DNA from: Pedobacter ginsenosidimutans | GTDB lineage: Bacteria; Bacteroidota; Bacteroidia; Sphingobacteriales; Sphingobacteriaceae | Assembly: GCF_001442625.1 (NCBI RefSeq) | Contig: NZ_LMZQ01000042.1 | Location: 1-54,906 of the forward strand | Length of the DNA: 54,906 nucleotides | Direction of reading: 5' to 3' | Shown: positions 45,983 through 54,745 of the stretch, piece by piece | Layout: every line of letters begins with the position of its first letter | Numbering within the stretch: the stretch's first letter is position 1 | Program-made: the position numbers and the translations under genes | The notes under the pieces: generated by a model | What the model saw: only the letters and a program-made list of their open reading frames with translations | Database searches by the model: none | What the model was told of the DNA's origin: nothing

Positions 45983-46020
45983 AAAGGGTAAACATTTTTC
46001 ATGCTTACCCTCTCTTTTGT
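45983..46020 (-). terminator. Terminator downstream of the cyclase gene
   Basis: Minus strand: GGGTAAGC ... GTTTACCC stem (one mismatch) followed by TTTTTATTTT. The 422-bp gap 45771-46192 holds no gene that I can support. Confidence 0.6.
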
Positions 46021-46192
46021 TTAAAGTCATCACAAATTAAACAAATCCTACATACATGAACGGATAGACAATTAATTCATGCTGCAACAAAAATAATACA
46101 ATGCAATTAAATTAATTGTGCCCAAATAATAATCTGGTTGACAATAATCAAGACAATATGCTTTAAAGAATTTTTATCAGTCTCTTGGTATG

Positions 46193-47233
46193 TTAAACAG
46201 GCTGTACAGCTACGAGCTGCATTTCTTTTTCCTTTCCCCGGAGCTTAATTGACCCCAACATTTGCGTGGTATAATGGTCTGTTAACTGGAGTTCTTCGAT
46301 TAGCGCTATCGATACCAGCATCTCCTGGTTAAACTCCTTACACATATTCTGGATTCTTGAAGTGGTATTAAGTACATCACCAGAGTAGGTAATATCGCGT
46401 TTTATAATCCCCACTTCGCCTGCTATAATCTTTCCGCAATGAATACCTGCTTTAAAAGCAGGTATTAACCCATACTTTCCAATGTACTTATTCCTCAGAA
46501 AAGACAGATGCGCTTTGATATCAAAAAAACAATTGATGCATTTATTGTTTCTTAATCCTTCATCATAACGCCAGGCAACTACCACTTCGTCGCCCACATA
46601 TTGATATATTTCTCCCCTATTTTCTAAAATAGGATTGGTAATATCTATAAAGATATCTTTTAATAATTCGTGGTATTTTTTATCTCCGAGGCTTTCGGCA
46701 ATGGAGGTTGATGAATTTAGGTCGAGAAACATAAAGATCCGTGATTCTTCTTTAGGTGTATTGTATTTACCACTAATAATATCCCAGAAAATCCCTTGTC
46801 CAAACTTACTGTTTATCTGTAGCAGCAACTGCGTTATCGAAACCACGATGGCCCACACTAATCCGTTTTTTAAAAATCTTTTCGAATCGCCCAGTTCATA
46901 AAGGCTCAGTACCTCGTTTACAATCAAAATAACGCCTAAAAACGATCCGGCAACAATTAAAAGGGTATAACCGTAAGGCTTATCATTGTATTTTACATTT
47001 ACAAAGAATACGAGCAAACTTCCTCCTAACAATGCCCCAAACAGGCCAATAACTGCATTTAGTACAATTGAAGAAATTAATGTATAACCGGGCACTGGTC
47101 CTAAAGAATTTCGGGTATGCAGTACAAGGTCTTCAAAAATAGCAATTACACCCCCAGTCATTATCCATGCAAGGATAATGATTAATAATTGTTTAAGTTT
47201 CTGCTGTGTTTGGCGATTAATTTTTACTGACAT
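46193..47233 (-). CDS. Membrane-anchored class III adenylate/guanylate cyclase
   Basis: A 346-residue protein with four transmembrane segments (about 15-35, 50-76, 88-112, 123-140) and a C-terminal class III nucleotide cyclase domain (about 163-340). The metal-binding Asp lies in FMFLDLNSSTSIAESLG; YQYVGDEVVVAW carries the second Asp; FKAGIHCGKIIAGEVG and SGDVLNTTSRIQ contain the conserved glycine loop and Asn/Arg. The product is probably cAMP. The neighbours give no pathway. It may respond to a membrane signal. Confidence 0.9.
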   Translation of the reverse strand: MSVKINRQTQQKLKQLLIIILAWIMTGGVIAIFEDLVLHTRNSLGPVPGYTLISSIVLNAVIGLFGALLGGSLLVFFVNVKYNDKPYGYTLLIVAGSFLGVILIVNEVLSLYELGDSKRFLKNGLVWAIVVSITQLLLQINSKFGQGIFWDIISGKYNTPKEESRIFMFLDLNSSTSIAESLGDKKYHELLKDIFIDITNPILENRGEIYQYVGDEVVVAWRYDEGLRNNKCINCFFDIKAHLSFLRNKYIGKYGLIPAFKAGIHCGKIIAGEVGIIKRDITYSGDVLNTTSRIQNMCKEFNQEMLVSIALIEELQLTDHYTTQMLGSIKLRGKEKEMQLVAVQPV

Positions 47234-47379
47234 CGTGATTTTTATTCAAAACGACTGATTCAATATACCTTAACTTTTCACTAAAATAATGAATATAATC
47301 CTATATGTATGGTGTTTAATATCGAATAAAGGATTTTAAGACAGTCTCAGCTTTCATTCATATTCTCAACATCTAAAAA

Positions 47380-47416
47380 CTGTTCGCTGCCGCACAACGA
47401 CTGTTCGGAAATGAAC
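47380..47416. promoter_or_regulatory. Direct repeat CTGTTCG in the divergent gap
   Basis: CTGTTCG at 47380-47386 and 47401-47407, start to start 21 bp; the second copy runs into TGTTC-GGAAAT-GAACA (47402-47417). It lies between the divergent cyclase and GIN genes and could bind a regulator. Nothing else is seen in the 354-bp gap 47234-47587. Confidence 0.35.
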
Positions 47417-47587
47417 ACGCCTCAATGAGCAATAAGCAAAAACAACCATTACAGAGCAATTAAGATAACATCTCCTTTTTGGCACCCGCTTGGTTAACCA
47501 CGTAGCGGAATAATATTGGTACAAGCTGATTTTAATTAGCACATCACCATAAGCTTAACAAATTTTAACATTTAAATAAAAAACACA

Positions 47588-48196
47588 ATGAAAACTTCAA
47601 TTAAAACGCTAATCGTTATTGCATTGGCAGTAATTACCTTAACGGCTGCCCTTCCAACAAGCTTAAGGGCTACAGAAAAAAACACGACGATGCTTTACAA
47701 GATTCAAAGCTTTAGAAGGATTGTGATAAAGGGAAATGTAGAAGTGATGTTGGTGCAGCGGCCCGCTATTGGAATATCTTATGCAGATGATAATACTGGA
47801 AATGTGAAAGTTACCCAGCAGGGCGAGGTACTACGCATTACCGGCATCGATAAAGAAAAGTGTAAACTTGTTATTTATGTAAATGATATCTACCGCATTG
47901 AGGCTGATCAAAATGCTGTTGTAAAAACAGAAGCAAAGCTCAGCACTAAATATCTTCAGATCATTCTTAAGGGGAATGCCTTTGCCGACATCGATACCAG
48001 TAGCGAAGGTTTATATACTGAGATTCTCGACAATAGTACATTAAAACTCAAAGGCAATACCAATCACCATACGCTGGTTATGGGCAAAGCACCAAATTTA
48101 ACCATCGATCGTTTTGCTGCCACCCAAACAGATGTTAGCCGGGTGGGCGTTACAGCAGAAGAAATTGTTGCTCTTGTTCCATCCTCAGTTCAATAA
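47588..48196 (+). CDS. Exported GIN-domain (DUF2807-like) protein, copy 2
   Basis: A 202-residue exported protein, paralogue of copy 1 at 16737-17336. Both begin MKTSIKTL, have a signal peptide of about 28 residues, and share strand blocks (IVIKGNVEVMLVQR, YVNDIYRIEADQNAVVKTEA, KYLQIILKGNAFADI, HTLVMGKAPNLTIDRFAA). Function unknown, probably cell-envelope. The C terminus differs most. It stands alone with a leader region of about 70 bp. Confidence 0.8.
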   Translation: MKTSIKTLIVIALAVITLTAALPTSLRATEKNTTMLYKIQSFRRIVIKGNVEVMLVQRPAIGISYADDNTGNVKVTQQGEVLRITGIDKEKCKLVIYVNDIYRIEADQNAVVKTEAKLSTKYLQIILKGNAFADIDTSSEGLYTEILDNSTLKLKGNTNHHTLVMGKAPNLTIDRFAATQTDVSRVGVTAEEIVALVPSSVQ

Positions 48197-48332
48197 ATAA
48201 TAACGGCTTTAAAAGTAAATCATCCTGACCAATAATTTTGCTTATTACACAAACAACCAATAGAGACAGTTATTTTTTCTATTTTGCATTCAAAACAAAG
48301 TTTACCTCCAGACTAAATAACATCATTAGCAA

Positions 48333-48941
48333 ATGAAACTCTCAGAAAACTTACAAAAGCTATTGCCATATGGTTACCTGTTCCTTGTGGTAATGGGAAT
48401 ATTAAAAGAAAGCATTTTTTACTATCAGATTGGTATAAACATTTTAAAGTACACCACAATTATGGATGTATTGATCAGTCCGGTAGCAACACTAACATCT
48501 AATCCGGTGGTATTAATCGTTACGACAGGTTTTATTATCCTCGCTTATGCTTACCCGACCTATCTGGCAAAGCGAAGGGATAAAAAGTGGGCACAAAATC
48601 TTTCTGGCCTAAAAAACCCTGAAACACTTAGTAAAGAGGAAGTAGAAAGCCATTTTTCGAAACTTTTCACTATTGTTTTTGCCATTGGGCTCCTATCACT
48701 TTTTTTGGGAATTGGACTTGGCCAAGGGAAAAACTTATCAAAACACATCAGCAATAACGAACTCAAATACGACCGCAAACTGAATTATTCGAACGGCGAA
48801 TCTGAAGACATTTATTTGATCGGAACAAATAGTATTTATTATTTCTACCTATCCAAAGGAAACAGATCAATTAAGGTTGCTCCAATTGGTGCTATAAAAA
48901 GTTTAGAAATCCCACTAAAAGCTTCAATTAGCACTAAATAG
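48333..48941 (+). CDS. Three-helix membrane protein of unknown function
   Basis: A 202-residue protein with hydrophobic segments at about 11-26, 50-72 and 110-128, and a C-terminal domain (about 135-202) outside the membrane with beta-strand character (EDIYLIGTNSIYYFYLSKG). Not recognised. It is not clearly linked with either neighbour: the GIN gene ends 136 bp upstream. Confidence 0.65.
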   Translation: MKLSENLQKLLPYGYLFLVVMGILKESIFYYQIGINILKYTTIMDVLISPVATLTSNPVVLIVTTGFIILAYAYPTYLAKRRDKKWAQNLSGLKNPETLSKEEVESHFSKLFTIVFAIGLLSLFLGIGLGQGKNLSKHISNNELKYDRKLNYSNGESEDIYLIGTNSIYYFYLSKGNRSIKVAPIGAIKSLEIPLKASISTK

Positions 48942-49061
48942 TAATCTTATTTCTGAATAAAGTGTTCAGGTGTTTTAATTAAAATACGCATAAAGAAATT
49001 ATTGATCCCAAATGTGCCATTTGCTTAAAAATGATAAAAAAAGGGAAAAGTTTTTAAGACG

Positions 49062-49088
49062 ACCTTCTCATTGCTGAGAAGGTTTTTT
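49062..49088 (+). terminator. Strong terminator
   Basis: Perfect nine-base stem ACCTTCTCA-TTGC-TGAGAAGGT followed by T6, about 120 bp after the membrane-protein gene. The following stretch 49090-49366 has no gene; it carries fragments (CTCGCAATGACGA, AGAAGTCCTTTGGACAG) of the dispersed repeats. Confidence 0.75.
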
Positions 49089-49366
49089 CAGCCGACAGCC
49101 TGTCCCGACCTTCGAGAAAGCAATCTTACAACGATCGCTGCTAGCGTGCGCATTAAGATTATTCATTTTTGCAGTTGTTTTTAAAGGCATTCATGAGCTC
49201 GCTTCGTTCGGTTATCTTCATTCCTCGCAATGACGATTTTTCTACTGGGGTCTGTTAATGATAGTTTATTCGAAGGGCATTTATTTGCGATTTATCAATC
49301 TCAAGAAGTCTTCGACTACGCTCTCCACAGAAGTCCTTTGGACAGACTGACGACCTCGGTGCTTAT

Positions 49367-51001
49367 TTAACTTTGCTCTATTTCCTTCAGGCTATTCATT
49401 TTCTTATAAGCTAAGAATCCTTTAATATCTTCAAAGTGTTCACGAACGCGTTTATTGCCAAATTCAAACACTTTTTGTACCAATCCATCTAAGAAATCCC
49501 GGTCGTGAGATACCAAAATCAAAGTACCATCAAAATCTTTCAACGCGTCTTTAATAATATCTTTGGTCTTCATATCCAAATGGTTGGTTGGCTCATCCAG
49601 GATCAATACATTTACGGGCTCTAGCAATAATTTAATCATGGCTAAACGGGTTTTCTCGCCGCCAGAAAGCACCTTAACCTTTTTTGTGGTATCATCGCCA
49701 CTGAACATAAAGGCGCCTAAAAGGTCTTTGATTTTTATTGAACCATCGCTTAACGGAATTTGATCAATGGTTTCGAATACCGTTAGGTTCTCATCAAGTA
49801 ATGCGGCCTGATTTTGTGCAAAATAGCCGATCTTAGCATTGTGCCCTACTTTTAAACTGCCTTCAAAATCAATCTCGTCCATAATGGCTTTAATCATTGT
49901 CGATTTTCCTTCACCATTTTTACCAACAAAAGCCACTTTTTCTCCTCGTTCGATCACCATCGATGCTTTTTCGAACACCACATGATCGCCATAAGTTTTG
50001 GTTAGCTCTTCTACCATTACCGGATACTGGCCTGAACGGGGCGACGGTGGAAATTTTAATCGCAACGCCGAAGTATCTACTTCATCGATTTCAATTACTT
50101 CAAGTTTCTCGAGCATTTTTACACGCGATTGCACCTGTAAGGTTTTAGAATAAGTTCCCCTAAAGCGATCGATAAATTCCTGGTTATCGGCAATAAAACG
50201 TTGTTGTTCTTCGTAAGCTTTCAATTGGTGTACACGACGCTCAGCACGCAGTTGAAGATAATGGGTGTATTTGGCTTTATAATCGTATATCCTGCCCATT
50301 GTTACCTCAATAGTACGATTGGTAATGTTATCTACAAAGGTACGATCGTGCGAGATTACCATCACGGCTTTTGCCGAATTGATCAGAAAATCTTCCAACC
50401 ATTGAATACTTTCGATATCCATGTGGTTGGTAGGCTCATCCAGTAAAATAAGATCAGGTTTCTTTAATAAAATTTTGGCCAATTCGATACGCATACGCCA
50501 TCCACCCGAAAACTCAGAAGTTTGGCGGGTAAAGTCTTTACGCTCGAAACCCAAGCCTTTTAACACTTTCTCTACCTCTGCATCATAATTGGTTTCTTCG
50601 ATAGAATAAAATTGCTCACTTAATTCAGATACCCGCTCGATAAGCTTCATATAATCGTCACTTTCGTAATCGGTACGGATAGTAAGTTGTTCATTCAGCT
50701 CATCAAGCTCTTTTTGCATCTGGTTTACCTCAGCAAAAGCTTTCATGGTCTCCTCAAAAACAGTAACATTATCATGAGTGAGCAAATGTTGTGGCAAATA
50801 CGCAATCACAGCTTCTTTTGGACCTGTTACGCTACCAGATGTAGGTTTAGCTACATCAGCAATGATTTTTAGAATGGTCGACTTGCCTGCACCATTTTTA
50901 CCCATTAAGGCGATTTTATCGTTCTCGTTTATCGAAAAGGTTACATCGCTAAAAAGGGTGGTTCCGCCAAATGAAACGGAGATGTTATTTACATTAATCA
51001 C
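49367..51001 (-). CDS. ABC-F family ATPase
   Basis: A 544-residue soluble protein with two ATPase domains and no membrane part. Domain 1: GKNGAGKST near 36, signature FSGGWRMR near 167, Walker B LILLDEPTNHMD near 188. Domain 2: GKNGEGKST near 360, signature LSGGEKTRL near 448, LILDEPTNHLD near 470. A basic linker (about 245-310) joins them. ABC-F proteins act on the ribosome, in translation or antibiotic protection; the overall pattern is nearest to the YbiT type. Alone on its strand. Confidence 0.93.
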   Translation of the reverse strand: MINVNNISVSFGGTTLFSDVTFSINENDKIALMGKNGAGKSTILKIIADVAKPTSGSVTGPKEAVIAYLPQHLLTHDNVTVFEETMKAFAEVNQMQKELDELNEQLTIRTDYESDDYMKLIERVSELSEQFYSIEETNYDAEVEKVLKGLGFERKDFTRQTSEFSGGWRMRIELAKILLKKPDLILLDEPTNHMDIESIQWLEDFLINSAKAVMVISHDRTFVDNITNRTIEVTMGRIYDYKAKYTHYLQLRAERRVHQLKAYEEQQRFIADNQEFIDRFRGTYSKTLQVQSRVKMLEKLEVIEIDEVDTSALRLKFPPSPRSGQYPVMVEELTKTYGDHVVFEKASMVIERGEKVAFVGKNGEGKSTMIKAIMDEIDFEGSLKVGHNAKIGYFAQNQAALLDENLTVFETIDQIPLSDGSIKIKDLLGAFMFSGDDTTKKVKVLSGGEKTRLAMIKLLLEPVNVLILDEPTNHLDMKTKDIIKDALKDFDGTLILVSHDRDFLDGLVQKVFEFGNKRVREHFEDIKGFLAYKKMNSLKEIEQS

Positions 51002-51072
51002 GATTGGGAATATTAAATTCGCGGCAAAGATAAAGGAAAGCGGTTAAATTTCAGCTAGAAGATGAGACATAA

Positions 51073-51210
51073 AAAAGGAGCTTGTATCATAAAGATAGAT
51101 TTGTCATCCTGAGCTTGTCGAAGGACCTGTCAAATACACTTTAAAGTGTTTCGACAAGCTCAACATGACAGCATCTGAGATGAAACGCCTTTATGATACA
51201 ATCTCCTTTT
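51073..51210. repeat. Inverted-repeat element, copy 2
   Basis: A 138-bp element with 22-bp ends matching at 21 positions (51073-51094 and 51189-51210, core TTGTATCATAAAG). Inside is TTTGTCATCCTGAGCTTGTCG and its inverted partner CGACAAGCTCAACATGACA, then CAGCATCTGAGATGAAACGCC. It shares the order of blocks with copy 1 at 27166-27261. No transposase. Confidence 0.75.
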
Positions 51211-51246
51211 AACTCTTATACCACAATGCAGTGGCAAATAAGTTTA

Positions 51247-52085
51247 CTATTTCAGTTCAACTTCTGCCAATACCGGAAAATGATCTGAAGGGAATTTACC
51301 AAAATAGGTATCAGTCAAAATACCCCACCTGGTTGCTGTAAATTGTTTACTCATAAAAATATGATCAATTACAGTTTGTCCTCGCGGCGTGCGGAACCCA
51401 TTTGAAGATGAATTATTCGCATATGGGAACTTAACTTTTGAATGTGTATCTGATAAAACACCTGAAGTTGCGATTCTTTGATACCATTCGCTATCTCTTC
51501 CCCCATTTAAATCGCCGGTTAACAATGCTGGTGCAGTGCCAGCAATTTCAGCAATCTTTTTTAATATCAATTTACTGCTCTCTTTGCGGGCAATAACCCC
51601 TTGATGATCGTAATGCACATTAAAGGCGTAAAACTTCTTTTTGGTTTGTACATCTTCGAGGAATATCCATGAGCAAATTCTATTGCAACAAGTAGCGTCC
51701 CACCCTTTCCCTGGTTGATCAGGGGTTTCAGATAACCAGAAGTCACCACTTTTAAGCAGTTTAAAACGGTCTTTACGGTAAAAACAGCAGAATGCTCGCC
51801 TCCATCCTTGCCGTCATCTCTTCCCTTGCCATATTGCGCGTATTCTGGTAGTGCATTAGAGATATCATCCAACTGGTTCTTTAAACCTTCCTGAATTCCA
51901 AGTACATCGAACTTATGAAAGCGGATAAGGTTAGAAACAATAGGCGCCCTATTTACCCATAAGTTGCCTGAATCAGCAGGATTATCATAACGGATATTAA
52001 AGGTACCAATGGTAATCTGTTGTGCCCTCCCCATCAATGTAGTTAAGGATAACAATGTTGCAGCTAATAATAATTTTATTTTCAT
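51247..52085 (-). pseudogene. Exported endonuclease/exonuclease/phosphatase-family gene broken by a one-base deletion
   Basis: The N-terminal part has a signal peptide (about 1-21), then IGTFNIRYDNPADSGN and the Glu of GIQEGL, typical of the EEP superfamily. After GGEHSAVF the frame is lost at a run of five A (plus strand 51780-51784). Adding one base restores YRKDRFKLLKSGDFWLSE, then FYAFNVHYDHQG, TGDLNGGRDSEWY, HIFMSKQF and SDHFPVL, which carry the catalytic Asp, Asn and His. The intact protein would have about 279 residues. Such exported EEP proteins often follow susD, and a susD tail indeed lies just upstream. A sequencing error in the homopolymer is the alternative. Confidence 0.88.
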
Positions 52086-52101
52086 CTTTATTTGTCTGTA
52101 A

Positions 52102-52161
52102 CTATTCCCAACCTGGGTTCTGTTTCAGGTTAGAATTAGGAACTAGTATCTCATAATTTAC
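52102..52161 (-). pseudogene. C-terminal scrap of a susD gene
   Basis: Minus strand reads YEILVPNSNLKQNPGWE and a stop, 17 bases before the EEP gene. The ending LKQNPGW is a hallmark of SusD/RagB proteins (compare IKQNPGW of the SusD ending at 2951). Everything upstream of these codons has been replaced by other DNA. Confidence 0.65.
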
Positions 52162-52291
52162 TTATTCAACTGCAGTCCTTTGCATTAACACCAGTATCTG
52201 ATCTGTGTTTTTAACAGTTGATAGTCTATGTGCAATAATAATTACTGTTTTTATAAATGGCTCTTGCAATAAGTGCACATTGATTTTGTTC
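52162..52291 (-). pseudogene. Scrap of an ABC-transporter ATPase domain
   Basis: Minus strand reads EQNQCALIARAIYKN and then, in another frame, TVIIIAHRLSTVKNTDQILVL followed shortly by a stop. These are the regions after the signature motif and around the H-loop of an exporter ATPase (compare QRILIARAFYKD and TVVIVAHRLSTVKNADNIIVL in the intact domain at 53798-54709). The Walker B and D-loop between them, about 35-40 codons, are missing. The stop TAA at 52162 abuts the susD scrap. Confidence 0.7.
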
Positions 52292-52327
52292 AGCAATTAG
52301 TCCAGTCCCAGAATCTCAGATTTTGTT

Positions 52328-52501
52328 CTATATCCCCGCGGAAGCCCCTTCTATGGGGATATCTCTCGTTTTCGGACTAAAATAATTGTCCACGATTTCA
52401 ATCAGTTGCCAAAACTGTCTAATAAATTCTTTCTCTTCGACAATCTGATTCTCTAAGGTATGATGAAGCGATACATATAATATCCGTGTAATTCTTGGCC
52501 A
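52328..52501 (-). other. Open frame without start codon, 57 codons
   Basis: Between the hlyD-type gene and the ABC scrap, a frame bounded by stops encodes a hydrophilic, helix-like segment (LENQIVEEKEFIRQFWQLIE) ending in EGASAGI. It has no ATG, GTG or TTG. It may be the tail of a gene whose front was lost; I do not recognise it. Confidence 0.25.
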
Positions 52502-52515
52502 CTAACTTATAAAGA

Positions 52516-53784
52516 TCAGTGACTGAAGAATATTTTATTTGCATTTTTGAGTAACTTCATCAATAAAGATGTATTGTTTGTTATAATTTCAGCATCCGCC
52601 ATCATTCCACTTTTTAAAATAATCCGTTGTTGTTTAGTTTCAATTTTTTCGAAATCAATATTTGCAAAAAAAATACTGTCTTTATATGCCGCATCAGAAA
52701 TACTGCTGATATGTCCGTTTAACATTCCAAACTCTTCGTAAGGAAAGCTATGTAGTTTTATCAAAGTTTTTTGACCTTTGCGGATCATTCCCATATTGTA
52801 TTGCGGAATCTGTACTTCTCCGAAGAAAGAAGTATTGCCTGCATTTACTATAAAGACCTCTTGATTTTGCGCTACATTCTGATTACGCTGTATAATTCCA
52901 GCGAAGGTCAGTTTTCCGGTTTCAGGTGAAATTAAGGCATTGGTTGACATCCAGGCATCGATTTCACTTTCTAACTTTTTAAGTGATTGAAGAAACTGTG
53001 AACGTTCCTCTGCTATGGTATGGTTTATCTCCAGGAGTGACTGTTCTTTCTCATTATATGCTGATTGATTATTGGTTTCAGATATTTCGGTTTGTTGCAT
53101 TGGGTGCTTTGAAGCCAAATATTTATTTTCCTCTTCAAAGAATTCATTCCTAGAGATTACATTCTTTTCAAAAAGTTTGCGATAAGCTAAATAATTGCTT
53201 TTGTTATTGTTCAACTCAAGTTTTTGTATTGCTTTCTGACTTGAAATCTGTTTTCTTAAAAGTTTTATATTTGCTAGATCCTTTTGAATAAACTGTATCC
53301 TTTTCGAATAATATCCCCCTGTAATAGTTGATTCATACTTTAAATAGTCAAGGTGAAATACCTGGTAAGCAGATTGTATTTCTCCTAAGTTAAGAGTTGA
53401 TGGTAGCTTTGGCAAAGGAAAGTTATGAAGAAAACTATGTTCAATTTTCTTTAAAACCTCACGGACTAACAGCACACTTTCAGGGTTGGCATTTGTCTCA
53501 AAAAAACCTAAGATCTGATCTTTTTTTACGAAATGTCCGTCAGTTACAGACAAAACTGCAAGTTTGCCACTTTTTTTTGCAACAATTGCTTTGGGTATAT
53601 TTAATGAAGAAACCTTAAGCCTCACTTTAACAACATCAGGGTATCTAATTATTGAAGAAAAAAAGATGACTCCTAGAAGTATTACCAAAATGAGTGATAT
53701 TCCCCATCGAATCATCCAGTTCGGTACTGCAGTAATGATATCCTGTACATCTTCACTAAATTCCAATTTATTTAAATCTTCCAT
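52516..53784 (-). CDS. HlyD-family secretion (membrane fusion) protein
   Basis: A 422-residue periplasmic adaptor for an ABC exporter. It has one N-terminal transmembrane segment (WGISLILVILLGVIFFSSII, about 24-43), a biotinyl-lipoyl-like half-motif (AKKSGKLAVLSVTDGHFVKKDQILGFFE), a long coiled-coil hairpin (about 115-265) and the closing half (SPETGKLTFAGIIQRNQNV) with a beta-barrel domain. The ATG at 53784 is chosen over the TTG at 53805; this leaves 13 bp after the ABC gene. Together they form a bacteriocin or RiPP-type exporter, but the ABC partner is truncated. Confidence 0.88.
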   Translation of the reverse strand: MEDLNKLEFSEDVQDIITAVPNWMIRWGISLILVILLGVIFFSSIIRYPDVVKVRLKVSSLNIPKAIVAKKSGKLAVLSVTDGHFVKKDQILGFFETNANPESVLLVREVLKKIEHSFLHNFPLPKLPSTLNLGEIQSAYQVFHLDYLKYESTITGGYYSKRIQFIQKDLANIKLLRKQISSQKAIQKLELNNNKSNYLAYRKLFEKNVISRNEFFEEENKYLASKHPMQQTEISETNNQSAYNEKEQSLLEINHTIAEERSQFLQSLKKLESEIDAWMSTNALISPETGKLTFAGIIQRNQNVAQNQEVFIVNAGNTSFFGEVQIPQYNMGMIRKGQKTLIKLHSFPYEEFGMLNGHISSISDAAYKDSIFFANIDFEKIETKQQRIILKSGMMADAEIITNNTSLLMKLLKNANKIFFSH

Positions 53785-53797
53785 GTTCAACAATTCG

Positions 53798-54745
53798 TTA
53801 GACAATATTTTCTAATTGATTTCTTACTAACTCTAGATATCTTCCATTATTCCCTATAAGTTCTTGGTGTGTGCCTTGTTCTGCTATTGACCCCTTATGA
53901 AGTACGATAATATTATCAGCGTTCTTGACGGTGCTTAATCTATGTGCTACGATTACAACAGTACGTCCAACAAAAAAATCTTTAAGATTCTCCATTATAA
54001 CCAACTCGTTGTTAGCATCCAATGAATTAGTCGCTTCATCAAAAAAAATATATTCAGGGTCTTTATAAAAAGCCCTTGCAATAAGTATCCGCTGTTTTTG
54101 TCCCTGACTTATTCCATTTCCCGAAGCTCCAATTTTAGTATTGAGACCTAATGGAAGGTCATCTATAAAATCGGTAAGGTTTGCGATATCAATTGCATTC
54201 TGTACCCGTTTTTTATCTGGATAATCATCTCCCACAGCTATATTTTTAAGAATGGTATCCGAAAAGATAAAACTATCTTGAAGAACTGCCCCACATTTCC
54301 CTCTCCAAAAGCTATGGCTTATCTGATCTAGGCTATCACTTCCGACCTGTATCCTGCCCTTTGTCGGCTCATAAAACCTTAATAATAATTTTAATATCGT
54401 AGTTTTACCACTTCCACTCATCCCAACGATGGCAGTTGTTTTTCCCTCCGGAATAACAAGATCAATATTTGATAATACCTCTTGACTCTCAGAGCCTTGA
54501 TATCTAAAACAAACGTTCCGTAATACAATTTCCTTTCTAAAAGGTAAATCTGTGGCTAACCTTAAGCCGAGAGGTTCCTCATCTTCCAGTTCATGTATCT
54601 CATTTAACCGTTCAATGCTGATTTTTGCGTCCTGAAACTGTTGCATGAAATTGAAGAGCAGATCAATCGGGCTGTTCAATTGACCAACAATATATTGAAT
54701 AGCCATCATACCGCCTAATGTAAGATCTCCATCAATGTGCGTATT
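53798..54745 (-). pseudogene. N-terminally truncated bacteriocin-type ABC exporter
   Basis: The ATPase domain is complete: Walker A VGMSGSGKTT, Q-loop VLQDSF, signature ISQGQKQR, Walker B YIFFDEATNSLD, H-loop VIVAHRLST. Before it only the last membrane-domain segment remains (GGMMAIQYIVGQLNSPIDLL). Family members with this segment are about 700-740 residues, with a C39 peptidase and six membrane helices in front. The homologous frame continues a few codons upstream of the ATG at 54709 (DGDLTLGG) and then meets a stop at 54746 and unrelated DNA. An export-competent protein is not expected. Confidence 0.82.
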
